Positions 15,903 through 23,747 of a DNA stretch of 64,000 nt are shown one piece after another. This DNA is from Coriobacteriaceae bacterium. GTDB lineage: Bacteria; Actinomycetota; Coriobacteriia; Coriobacteriales; Coriobacteriaceae. The translations under genes were made by a program, and so were the position numbers. Each line of letters opens with the position of its first letter. The stretch's first letter is position 1. Location of the stretch: positions 1 through 64,000 of the forward strand of contig JAUNDT010000008.1 in assembly GCA_030525945.1 (NCBI GenBank). The letters are read 5' to 3'. The notes beneath the pieces are model-generated. The model saw only the letters and a list, made by a program, of their open reading frames with translations, ran no database searches and had not been told where the DNA came from.

Positions 15903-18377
15903 ATGAAAGTTTCTTACGACTGGCTTTCCAGCATGGTCGAGCTGCCGGAGGACCCCTCCGAGCTTTCCCGCGAGTTCATCCGCACCGGCACTGAGGTCGA
16001 GGCCATCGAGACCGTGGGCGAGGCGTTCGACCACGTGGTCACCGCGCAGGTGCTCTCCAAGACCGCCCATCCCGACTCGGACCACCTGTGGGTGTGCTCG
16101 GTCGACGTGGGCGCCAACAACGTCGACGCCGAGGGCAATCCGGAGCCGCTGCAGATCGTGTGCGGCGCGCAGAACTTTAACGAGGGCGACCACATCGTGA
16201 CCGCCATGATCGGCGCGGTGCTGCCCGGCGACGTCAAGATCAAGAAGGGCAAGCTCCGCGGCGTGGTCTCCATGGGCATGAACTGCTCCGCCCGCGAGCT
16301 CGGCCTGTCTAGCGACCACGAGGGCATTTGGATCCTGCCTGAGGACGCCCCGATCGGCATGCCGCTCTCCCAGTATCTGGGCAGCTCCGACGTGGTGCTC
16401 GACTGCGAGATCACGCCGAACCGCCCCGACTGCCTGTCCATGATCGGCATGGCCCGTGAGGTCGGCGCCATCTACGACCGCGACTTTTCGGTGGAGCTCC
16501 CGCAGGTGCAGGCGGAGTCGGGCGAAAGCGCCGAGGACACCGTCTCGGTCGCGCTGCTCGACGAGGGCCTCTGCGACCGCTACGTGGCGCGCGTGGTGCG
16601 CGGCGTGAAGGTGGGCCCGTCGCCCGACTGGCTCGTGCAGCGCCTGAACGCCGCCGGCGTGCGCACACACAATAACGTGGTCGACATCACCAACTACGTC
16701 ATGATGCTCACCGGCCAGCCGCTGCACGCCTTCGACCTGAACGCGTTCGAGCTCGTTGACGGCAAGCGCGCCGTGGCCGTTCGCGCGGCGCACGAGGGTG
16801 AGCAGTTCCGCACGCTCGACGACGTGGAGCGCACGCTTTCCGCTGGTATGGGCCTTATCGCCACGGGCGAGGCGGGCGCTGTGCCCGTGGCGCTCGCGGG
16901 CGTTATGGGCGGCATGGACTCCGAGGTCACCGATGCCACGGTCGACGTACTCGTGGAGAGCGCCTGCTTCAACGCCGGCCGCACCTCGCACACGAGCCGC
17001 GACCTCGCGCTCATTTCCGACGCGTCCATCCGCTTTGAGCGCCAGGTGGACGAGACGGGCTGCGTGAACGTGGCCAACATCGCTTGCGCCCTCATGGAGG
17101 AGCTCGCCGGCGGCGCCGTTGCTCCCGGCTGCGTGGACGTGTATCCGGCGCCCCGTACGGTCGAGCCGGTTGAGCTGCGCCTTTCCCGCGTGCACGCCAT
17201 CTGCGGCGCGGCCATCGAGCCCGCGTTCATCGAGCGCACGCTCGGTCGCCTGGGCTGCACGGTCGAGGCGGCGGGCGAGGGCGAGGAGCTCGTCTACACC
17301 GTGACGCCCCCGACCTTCCGTCCCGACCTCCCGCGCGAGATCGACCTGATCGAGGAGATCCTGCGCATTTGGGGCATGGGCCGTGTTGAGGCAACCATCC
17401 CCGCCGCGAAGAACCATATCGGCGGCCTTACCCGCGAGCAGCGCCTCACCCGCAAGGTGGGCCAGGTGCTGCGCTCCTGCGGCCTCAACGAGACCATGAA
17501 CTTCTCCTTTGCCGCGCCGGGCGATCTGGAGCGCATCGGCATGACGGACGAGGGCCGCGGCTGCGCGGTCGAGCTCATGAACCCGCTGGTGGCCGAGCAG
17601 ACCGAGATGCGCCGCTCGCTCATCCCGGGGCTGCTGCAGTCCGTCGAGTTCAACATCACGCACAGCACCGCCAACGTCCAGCTCTACGAGATCGGCACGC
17701 TCTTCTTTGGCCGCGAGAACGCCAGCGCACCAAAGGAGCGCGAGGCTGTGGCCGGCGTGCTCTCGGGCGCCATGGGCGATGTGACGTGGAACTACAAGCC
17801 CATGCCGCTGCGTTTCTTCGATGGCAAGGGCGTGGTTGAGGAGCTGCTCGAGCAGCTGCGCATTCCCAAGGTCCGCTTCCGCGAGGCCACGGGCGAGGCA
17901 TACGCGTTCTTGCAGCCCGGCCGTTGCGCCGAGGTGCTTACGGGCGGCACCGTACTCGGTTGGGTGGGCGAGATTCACCCGGACGCGCGTGAGGCCTATG
18001 GCATCGACATCCCCGTGGTCGCGTTCGAGCTCAACCTGGAGGCCCTGCTCGCCTGTGCCGGCGCGCAGGAGGCCTATCGCGAGTTCTCCCAGTTCCCGAG
18101 CGTCGAGCACGACCTGGCCATCGTGGTGAACGAGGACGTGACCTGTGAGGATCTCGAGCGTCGACTGCGCTCCGCCGGCGGCAAGCTGCTCGTGGGCGTG
18201 CGTCTGTTCGACGTCTACCGCGATGTCGAGCGCGTGGGCGAGGGCAAGAAGTCCATGGCGTTCGCGCTCACGTACCGCGCCGACGACCATACGCTGACGA
18301 GCGAGGAGGTCGAGAAGGCGCACTCCAAGCTGGTTGCGAAGGTGTGTAAGGCCACCGGCGGCGAGGTCCGCTCTTAA
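15903..18377 (+). CDS. pheT: Phenylalanyl-tRNA synthetase beta subunit
   Basis: An 824-residue beta subunit, full length. Domains in order: N-terminal PheT fold beginning MKVSYDWLSSMVELPEDPSE; tRNA-binding OB domain (about 40-155, with HPDSDHLWVC and the SMGMNCSARELGL block); B3/B4 editing domain (about 215-390); B5 DNA-binding-like domain (about 405-475); core with the GLNETMNFSF segment; and C-terminal ferredoxin-fold anticodon-binding domain (about 730-823, FPSVEHDLAIVV). It is presumably co-transcribed with pheS under T-box control. The unusual 198-bp gap after pheS carries structured repeats. Confidence 0.97.
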   Translation: MKVSYDWLSSMVELPEDPSELSREFIRTGTEVEAIETVGEAFDHVVTAQVLSKTAHPDSDHLWVCSVDVGANNVDAEGNPEPLQIVCGAQNFNEGDHIVTAMIGAVLPGDVKIKKGKLRGVVSMGMNCSARELGLSSDHEGIWILPEDAPIGMPLSQYLGSSDVVLDCEITPNRPDCLSMIGMAREVGAIYDRDFSVELPQVQAESGESAEDTVSVALLDEGLCDRYVARVVRGVKVGPSPDWLVQRLNAAGVRTHNNVVDITNYVMMLTGQPLHAFDLNAFELVDGKRAVAVRAAHEGEQFRTLDDVERTLSAGMGLIATGEAGAVPVALAGVMGGMDSEVTDATVDVLVESACFNAGRTSHTSRDLALISDASIRFERQVDETGCVNVANIACALMEELAGGAVAPGCVDVYPAPRTVEPVELRLSRVHAICGAAIEPAFIERTLGRLGCTVEAAGEGEELVYTVTPPTFRPDLPREIDLIEEILRIWGMGRVEATIPAAKNHIGGLTREQRLTRKVGQVLRSCGLNETMNFSFAAPGDLERIGMTDEGRGCAVELMNPLVAEQTEMRRSLIPGLLQSVEFNITHSTANVQLYEIGTLFFGRENASAPKEREAVAGVLSGAMGDVTWNYKPMPLRFFDGKGVVEELLEQLRIPKVRFREATGEAYAFLQPGRCAEVLTGGTVLGWVGEIHPDAREAYGIDIPVVAFELNLEALLACAGAQEAYREFSQFPSVEHDLAIVVNEDVTCEDLERRLRSAGGKLLVGVRLFDVYRDVERVGEGKKSMAFALTYRADDHTLTSEEVEKAHSKLVAKVCKATGGEVRS

Positions 18378-18480
18378 AAGTTCCCCAGGCACCCCATCTT
18401 CGGGCCAGCGCGTAGGCTTATGTACCGCCGTACACCGCGCCTCCGTGCTGACCCGAACCTGGGGCACCTGGGAAACTTTT
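18376..18480 (+). repeat. Covarying-stem hairpin element, copy 2 (overlaps pheT stop)
   Basis: Outer arms AAAAGTTCCCCAGGCACCCC and GGGGCACCTGGGAAACTTTT pair around a core with apical stem GTAC-cgcc-GTAC. The element begins inside the TAA stop of pheT (18375-18377), so the arm includes the end of the coding sequence. Confidence 0.7.
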
Positions 18481-18491
18481 AGCGTTTATGG

Positions 18492-18579
18492 CCCAGGCAC
18501 CCGACCTTGGCCCTCAATCGTCGGTCGCGTACCTCAAGTACGCTTCCCTCCTCTTTCGGGGCGACCTGGGGCACCTGGG
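18492..18579 (+). repeat. Covarying-stem hairpin element, copy 3
   Basis: Arms CCCAGGCACCCGACCTTGG and CCTGGGGCACCTGGG enclose the shared internal loop (CTCAATCGTCGG / CCCTCCTCTTTC) and an apical stem GCGTAC-ctcaa-GTACGC. It follows copy 2 by 12 nt. It is the clearest example of the conserved core. Confidence 0.75.
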
Positions 18580-18676
18580 AAATACGCGCCATCGCATGGG
18601 ATGCGGCGCCCTGTCCTGCTGCGCGGGTGCGCGGCGGGGCGGGGCGTTCGGGCAATCGTTGGGAATGGGTTGAAAT

Positions 18677-19675
18677 ATGCCAAGTTGGAACATACATATC
18701 GCGCATGCCGAGGGGCTGATCGCGGACGGCGGCGCGCTGTCGCGTGTGGTCCGCGACCGCAATGCGTTTCTGTTCGGCAATCTCATCCCCGATATCTACG
18801 TGGGGTACATGGTGCCCGCCATCGCGGAGCCCATCCCGTACCGCCTGACGCATTTTGCCGTACCCGAGCATATCCCCAAGCCGCGCGAGCGCGAGTTTTG
18901 GGACGCCTATGTTGTCGAGGCGATTCGCCGTGCAGAGGGCGCCCGCGCGGGCGATCCAGACGGCTGCGATGTCGGTATCGATGCGGGCTCAATCGCGGCG
19001 GAGGTGGCTCATGTGTCGCCGGCGCATCGGGCCGATTACGAGCTGCGGGCGGATCCGCGCGACACCGCGCGGCTTCAGCAGGACATCTTTGAGAGCGATG
19101 CGGTAATCGACAGTGGATTTTGGACAAACAGACCCCAAAACAGCCCGGTAAATGTCCAAAACCCACGGTCTGATTTGGGGCAGGCCGCGGCGGTAACGGC
19201 GGCAGCGACGGCAGGTGCCGCGGCGGCGACGCCAGCGGCGCCGGCCGCGCCACTGCCGCTGGAACAGTCGCGCGCCGACCTCATCTTGGGAACGTGGGTG
19301 CACCTGTTGGCTGACACCATTTGGAATCAGCGCGTGCACGACTTTTTGGACGAGCGGGGCGAAACGCCGAGTTCGGGTTTCCGCATCAAGAAGCAGAGCG
19401 ACTTTGACCAGTTCGGCAAGTCGCTCTCCATCGATGCCGTTCCGCTGGCAACGCCGCGCCTGGTCGAACTCGCCGCGCAGTTTCCGCAGTATCCCATCGA
19501 CGAGCGCTCCGTATATGCCACCGTCGCCGTCGCGCACGAGGTGGTGCGCACCAACACGCTGTTCGCGGAGCCGGAGTATCGCCTGCTTTCGCGGGAGTTT
19601 TTCGAGTGCACCTTCCAGGAAGTACAGCGCGAGGCGGAAGAGCGGTTCGCCGAGCGCGCGGCGGCGCGCCCGTAG
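18677..19675 (+). CDS. Zinc-dependent phospholipase C family protein
   Basis: A 332-residue protein of the zinc-dependent phospholipase C / S1-P1 nuclease-like fold (PF00882 type). The start MPSWNIHIAHAEGL carries the Trp-His pattern of the family. Later candidate ligands are DRNAFLFGNLIPD, RLTHFAVPEH and GTWVHLLADTIWNQ. There is no signal peptide, so it is probably cytosolic, as in many actinobacterial and clostridial homologues whose substrate is unknown. Residues about 148-195 are a low-complexity Ala/Thr insert that starts with an inverted-repeat sequence (19118-19180) and looks like a repeat inserted in frame. The ribosome site is weak. Confidence 0.75.
   Translation: MPSWNIHIAHAEGLIADGGALSRVVRDRNAFLFGNLIPDIYVGYMVPAIAEPIPYRLTHFAVPEHIPKPREREFWDAYVVEAIRRAEGARAGDPDGCDVGIDAGSIAAEVAHVSPAHRADYELRADPRDTARLQQDIFESDAVIDSGFWTNRPQNSPVNVQNPRSDLGQAAAVTAAATAGAAAATPAAPAAPLPLEQSRADLILGTWVHLLADTIWNQRVHDFLDERGETPSSGFRIKKQSDFDQFGKSLSIDAVPLATPRLVELAAQFPQYPIDERSVYATVAVAHEVVRTNTLFAEPEYRLLSREFFECTFQEVQREAEERFAERAAARP
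19118..19180. repeat. Interleaved inverted repeats inside the phospholipase gene
   Basis: TTTTGGACA (19118-19126) matches TGTCCAAAA (19153-19161) inverted. CCCCAAA (19133-19139) matches TTTGGGG (19174-19180). The two pairs interleave. The segment is in frame and begins a roughly 50-residue insertion of low complexity. Confidence 0.55.
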
Positions 19676-19864
19676 CGACAATGCACGGGAGCAACGCCGG
19701 CATGCAACTGTCGCGCCGACGTGCGGCAGTGATGCCAGCGAGCGGCGACCTACCGGGATGCTGCCGTAAGCCAAACGCCCTAACACCACGGCGCGGCTAA
19801 CAATATCGCCGCATGTCAACAGCCATGCCGAGCAACTCCTCAGCAAAGAAAGGCCACGGTACCC

Positions 19865-20440
19865 ATGACGAACATCTGCATCCGGAGCGCACGCGAGGAA
19901 GACGCGCCGGCCCTGGCGGCAATATATGCCCCGTACGTGCGAGACACCGCGATAACGTTCGAGTACGTGGCGCCCACGCCGGGGGAATTCGCGGCGCGCA
20001 TGCGTAACACCATGGCGTTCTACCCGTATGTGGTGGCGGAGTCCAACGGCAAGATCGTGGGATACGCCTACGCGAGCACCTTCAAGGGGAGGCCCGCCTA
20101 CGATTGGGCGGTCGAAACATCTATCTACGTTGCGCAGGGCCACGCGGGCGAGGGGATTGGCCGCGCGCTTCACGATGAGCTGGAACGCGCGCTCAAGGCC
20201 CAGGGCATCCTCAACATGTACGCGTGCATCGCCGTGCCCGACGGCCCGGACGACGAGACGCTCACCCGCAACAGCGAGCAGTTCCATGCGCATCTGGGGT
20301 ATCGGCTGGTGGGCGAGTTCTACCGGTGCGGGTACAAGTCGGGCCGTTGGTACAACATGGTCTGGATGGAGAAGATGATCGGCGAGCACCGTGCGGACCA
20401 GCCGCCCGTGGTGTCGTTTCCGAGCCTCGTCGAAGACTGA
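19865..20440 (+). CDS. GNAT N-acetyltransferase, phosphinothricin acetyltransferase-like
   Basis: A 191-residue acetyl-CoA-dependent N-acetyltransferase. The N-terminus (ICIRSAREEDAPALAAIYAP) and the VETSIYV strand are typical of the PAT/bar and methionine-sulfoximine acetyltransferase group. The acetyl-CoA loop Q/RxxGxG/A appears as AQGHAGEGIGRALHDEL (about residues 94-112). The C-terminal EFYRCGYKSGRWYNMVWM is also characteristic. The likely role is acetylation of a small amine or amino-acid analogue. The exact substrate cannot be read from sequence. Single gene with its own ATG at 19865. Confidence 0.87.
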   Translation: MTNICIRSAREEDAPALAAIYAPYVRDTAITFEYVAPTPGEFAARMRNTMAFYPYVVAESNGKIVGYAYASTFKGRPAYDWAVETSIYVAQGHAGEGIGRALHDELERALKAQGILNMYACIAVPDGPDDETLTRNSEQFHAHLGYRLVGEFYRCGYKSGRWYNMVWMEKMIGEHRADQPPVVSFPSLVED

Positions 20441-20626
20441 CGCCCTGAGTCGGGCAGCCGTGGCGCGAGTCGGGCGGTAGGGCCAGGGCGCGGGTGGAGC
20501 ACGTAGCTTTACGCGCCGGAGGCCTCTGATTGCTCGCTCAACCCAAACGGAAACGCAGGCTCTGGGAATGCTCTCCCGCCTCGGCCGTGCACACTCCAAG
20601 ACGCCCCGGCGCTTTAGTTAGGTGGA

Positions 20627-20655
20627 TTGAGAAACCGCAGGTAACCTGCTATGTT
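20627..20655 (+). promoter_or_regulatory. Sigma-70-type promoter before the second EamA gene
   Basis: TTGAGA (20627-20632), a 17-nt spacer, then TATGTT (20650-20655). Start of transcription would be about 20662, directly on the 5' arm of the hairpin at 20660-20696. In the gap 20441-20626 I see no gene or recognisable RNA. Confidence 0.6.
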
Positions 20656-20659
20656 TGGA

Positions 20660-20696
20660 GGGCGCGTCCGCCGACTGAGGCCGACGCGCCCTTTTT
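20660..20696 (+). terminator. Intrinsic terminator hairpin at a transcript start
   Basis: GGGCGCGTC / GACGCGCCC (20660-20668 and 20683-20691) is followed by TTTTT. It can end transcription coming from the GNAT gene. It also lies at +1 of the promoter just upstream, so the EamA mRNA would begin with this stem. Confidence 0.75.
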
Positions 20697-20722
20697 GAAA
20701 CCACTCATAACGGGGGTGCACC

Positions 20723-21907
20723 ATGGCCAACAGTTACGACCTGTTTCTCACCGCGCGCGGCATCCCGCTTTCGTCTGAATACCGTTGCGGTTCGTGCCGC
20801 GCCGGCCTGCGCGACCCGCGTGCGGGCGCTGCTGTGCGCTCGCTTATGCAGGAGCTGAAGGCCCGCGTGCACGCCGCCGTGGCGCCCGAGCCTGAGCCCG
20901 ACGAGCTCGAAATGCTGGGCCCGGATGCCCCGGTTCCCAGCGAGGACCGTTTTCCCACCGACAAGGGCCCGCATGGCGCCGGCGCGCGCTCTCCGCTCTT
21001 TTGGAAAACCCTGCTCGTTTTTGCCGCGCTCGTTTGGGGTTCTTCGACCTTCATCATGAAGGACACCCTGACCGTCCTGCCCACGTTCTTGCTTCTGGCA
21101 TGCCGTTTTATCCCCGCGGCGCTCATGATGCTCGTCATGTTCAACAAGCGCATCCGCATCCACTTCAACAAGCGCAACATCGTTGTCGGTGTGGTCATGG
21201 GCATCATCATGTGGGCCGCCTACGGCCTGCAAACAATCGGCCTGAACGAGACAACCGCTGGTAAAAGCGCGTTTCTGACCGGCACCTACTGCATTTTGGT
21301 GCCGTTCTTCAGCTACTTTTTGGCGCGCGAGCGCATCACCAAGTTCAACGTCGGCGCGGCGCTGCTGTGCCTGGGCGGCATCGCCCTCGTTGCGCTCGAC
21401 AACTTCTCGATGGGTATGGGCGATGCACTCACGCTCGCGAGCGCCTGTTTCTTCGCCCTGCAGATGTCGATGGTCTCCAAGTACGGCCGCAACCTCGACG
21501 TGAACGTGATCACGTTCTGGATGTTCCTGTCCATGGGCATTCTGAGCGGCGGCACCTCGCTGCTTACGGAGAATCACCCTCCGCTGTCCGCCTTCACGCC
21601 CAACGTGCTCGGCGTGCTGGTGTATCTCTCCGTGCTGTGCACCTGCGGCTGCCTGCTCATCCAAAACGTCGCGCTCAGCCACGTTCCCCCGGCGACCGGC
21701 TCGCTGCTGCTGTCCCTCGAGTCCCCCTCCGGCGTCATGTTTTCCGTGATGTTCGCGGGCGAGGTGGTAACGGGTCGCCTGCTCGCCGGCTTTGCGCTCA
21801 TCTTCATCTCCATCGTGCTTTCCGAGACGCATTTCAGCTTCTTGAAGAAGCTCCTTCCCGCAACGGCACCGCGGAGCTCGGAAGCCCCGGAGGCGGACGC
21901 AGCGTAA
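20723..21907 (+). CDS. EamA/DMT-superfamily transporter with N-terminal extension
   Basis: A 394-residue permease with two EamA repeats (about ten membrane segments, first at LLVFAALVWGSSTFIMK, residue 95 on). WGSSTF and the following R-F pair match the family. Residues 1-92 are hydrophilic. They contain two cysteines in the pattern YRCGSCRAGL, a possible metal or redox site that ordinary EamA proteins lack, followed by a Glu/Pro-rich linker. The start at 20723 follows a GGGGGTG ribosome site. It differs in sequence from the EamA protein at 6993. The substrate is unknown. Confidence 0.85.
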   Translation: MANSYDLFLTARGIPLSSEYRCGSCRAGLRDPRAGAAVRSLMQELKARVHAAVAPEPEPDELEMLGPDAPVPSEDRFPTDKGPHGAGARSPLFWKTLLVFAALVWGSSTFIMKDTLTVLPTFLLLACRFIPAALMMLVMFNKRIRIHFNKRNIVVGVVMGIIMWAAYGLQTIGLNETTAGKSAFLTGTYCILVPFFSYFLARERITKFNVGAALLCLGGIALVALDNFSMGMGDALTLASACFFALQMSMVSKYGRNLDVNVITFWMFLSMGILSGGTSLLTENHPPLSAFTPNVLGVLVYLSVLCTCGCLLIQNVALSHVPPATGSLLLSLESPSGVMFSVMFAGEVVTGRLLAGFALIFISIVLSETHFSFLKKLLPATAPRSSEAPEADAA

Positions 21908-22104
21908 GGCCGCACTGCCGGCTTTGTCTGTGCGCTGCATGTGCGGTTTCTTTTCGCGACCGCTGCTACGTGCTTATGTCGTGTGTCCGCTGTCCCGCGC
22001 CCGCTACCATGGGCCTGCTGCCGCGCATCTTCTATAACCTGCTCTCTCAATGGCGGTCGACTGCTCACATGCGGCCGACCGCTACCTGTGTCCTCAGGCA
22101 ACGG

Positions 22105-22110
22105 TATAAT
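22105..22110 (+). promoter_or_regulatory. -10 box of hisS promoter
   Basis: A consensus TATAAT lies 39 nt before the hisS start, with no strong -35. A short palindrome GCGGTCG / CGACCGC (22053-22059 and 22076-22082) sits just upstream, in the -25 to -55 zone, and could be a regulator site. Confidence 0.5.
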
Positions 22111-22148
22111 GGCTCGGATTGACACGATTCTCGCAAAAGGAGACGACC

Positions 22149-23459
22149 ATGCAGGCACAGCGAGCTGAGGGCACCAAGGACCTGATCGGGCGCGAGATGC
22201 GCGCGTGGCAAAAGATGCAGGCCGTGGCCGCCGAGGTGTTCGGTCCCTACGGCTTCGACGCCATCGAGACGCCCGCTATCGAGCAGCTCGACGTGTTCGT
22301 ACACGGCATTGGCCAGTCCACCGACGTGGTGCGTAAGGAGATGTTCCGCGTGTTCTCCGGCGCCAACTTCGCGCGCGTCCTCGAGGAGGGCACCGACGCC
22401 AAGCTCAAGGCCAAGCAGCGCCTGGCTCTGCGCCCCGAGGGCACGGCGGGCGTGGTACGCTCCGTGGTGGAGAACAACCTGGTCCCTCAGGGTTCCGCGC
22501 CGTTTAAGGCATGGTATGCCGAGGCGATGTTCCGTGGCGAGCGCCCGCAGAAGGGCCGCCTGCGTCAGTTCCACCAGGTGGGCATCGAGTGGCTGGGCGC
22601 GCCCGACGCGGCAGCCGACGCCGAGTGCATCATCATGCTCATGGAGTTCTTCAAGCGCCTGGGCTTTGACATGAGCCGCCTGCGCCTGCTCATCAATTCG
22701 ATGGGCGACCCCGCGTGCCGTCCCGCGTACCGTGATTCGGTGCGAGCGTTCATCCTGGATCACGCCGACGAGATGTGCGACGAGTGCCGCGAGCGTGCCG
22801 AGCTGAACCCGCTGCGCGCGTTCGACTGCAAGAACGACCACTGCCGCGAGGTCATGAAGGGCGCGCCGCTCATGGGCGACAGCCTGTGCGATGAGTGCGC
22901 CGAGCACTACGCGGCGGTCAAGCGCTATCTGGACGCCGCTGGCATCGAGTACGTCGAGGATCCCACGCTCGTGCGCGGCCTGGACTATTACACGCGCACC
23001 GTGTTTGAGGTCGAGGTTCCCGATGCGGGCGTGGGCTCGATCGGCGGTGGCGGCCGCTACGACGGCCTGGTCGAGCTCGAGGGCGGCAAGCCCACCCCGG
23101 GCGTTGGCTTTGCCGTGGGCTTTGAGCGCATTGCGCTCGCGCTGGAGGCGCAGGGCGTCGATTTGGGCGAGGATGCGCCCGCGTGCGTATACGTGGCGAA
23201 CGCCGGGGCAGACCTGCGCGGCGAGGTCTTTCTGCTCGCGCACGAGCTGCGCGCCGCCGGCGTGCGCACCGAGTGCGACTACCAGGGCAAGTCCCTCAAG
23301 GCGCAGTTCAAGCAGGCCGATAAGCTGGGCGCGTCCCACATCGTGATCATCGGTGGCGACGAGCTGGCCGCCGGCAAGGTTAAGCTCCGCAACATGGCCA
23401 CCCACGACGAGTCCCTGATCGACCGCGCCACCGCCGCGGAGGTCATCGCCGCGCTGTAA
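22149..23459 (+). CDS. hisS: Histidyl-tRNA synthetase
   Basis: A 436-residue class IIa synthetase. Motif 2 is the FRGERPQKGRLRQFHQVGIE block. The histidine-specific signatures LVRGLDYYTRTVFEV and GGGRYDGLV are present, as is motif 3 (GVGFAVGFERI). The C-terminal anticodon-binding domain covers about 345-436. ATG at 22149 with AAGGAG seven bases upstream. A longer in-frame start at 22119 has no ribosome site and lies too near the TATAAT. Length fits the family. Confidence 0.97.
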   Translation: MQAQRAEGTKDLIGREMRAWQKMQAVAAEVFGPYGFDAIETPAIEQLDVFVHGIGQSTDVVRKEMFRVFSGANFARVLEEGTDAKLKAKQRLALRPEGTAGVVRSVVENNLVPQGSAPFKAWYAEAMFRGERPQKGRLRQFHQVGIEWLGAPDAAADAECIIMLMEFFKRLGFDMSRLRLLINSMGDPACRPAYRDSVRAFILDHADEMCDECRERAELNPLRAFDCKNDHCREVMKGAPLMGDSLCDECAEHYAAVKRYLDAAGIEYVEDPTLVRGLDYYTRTVFEVEVPDAGVGSIGGGGRYDGLVELEGGKPTPGVGFAVGFERIALALEAQGVDLGEDAPACVYVANAGADLRGEVFLLAHELRAAGVRTECDYQGKSLKAQFKQADKLGASHIVIIGGDELAAGKVKLRNMATHDESLIDRATAAEVIAAL

Positions 23460-23480
23460 AGGGCAGCCTGCCCACAGGGT

Positions 23481-23591
23481 CGCGCCGAGGCGTATCGTTC
23501 CGAGCGCAGCTCCGCACGAACAGGAGGCCACTTGATGTGGCCTCCGTCGTGAGCAGGACCGTTTGAGCACGGGATGATATGCCTCGGCGCG
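23481..23591 (+). repeat. Compound hairpin 3' of hisS
   Basis: Outer arms CGCGCCGAGGCGTATCGTTC and GATGATATGCCTCGGCGCG pair imperfectly. An inner perfect stem GGAGGCCAC / GTGGCCTCC with a 5-nt loop lies at 23523-23545. It is probably the hisS 3' end structure, but there is no T-run. Confidence 0.65.
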
Positions 23592-23664
23592 GCCCGACTC
23601 GAAAGACATCTGTCGCCAAACGATAGGTGAAATATGAAGACGCACTCCATCTAGCTAAAGCGTT

Positions 23665-23712
23665 TTGTAGAGCCCGTGCAACCTGTATATACTAGACAGG
23701 TTGCACGGGCTC
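23665..23712 (+). promoter_or_regulatory. ppc promoter overlapped by a 43-bp palindrome
   Basis: TTGTAG (23665-23670), a 17-nt spacer and TATACT (23688-23693) form a good promoter. A palindrome with 17-bp perfect arms (GAGCCCGTGCAACCTGT, 23670-23686, and its complement, 23696-23712) starts on the last base of the -35 and covers the -10 and likely start site. This is the geometry of a repressor operator. It could alternatively be a hairpin ending the hisS transcript. Confidence 0.6.
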
Positions 23713-23747
23713 CTTCGTTACCCCGTGCGAGCAGTTGAGGAGGTAGC

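Noticed and set aside
15837-18467. 876-codon minus-strand ORF opposite pheT
   Set aside because: It is an antisense shadow of a GC-rich gene. pheT has all its domains in the plus frame.
20441-20626. Possible structured ncRNA (4.5S or 6S-like) before the second EamA gene
   Set aside because: No SRP-type tetraloop core or 6S bubble could be recognised. Only the promoter and terminator are supported.
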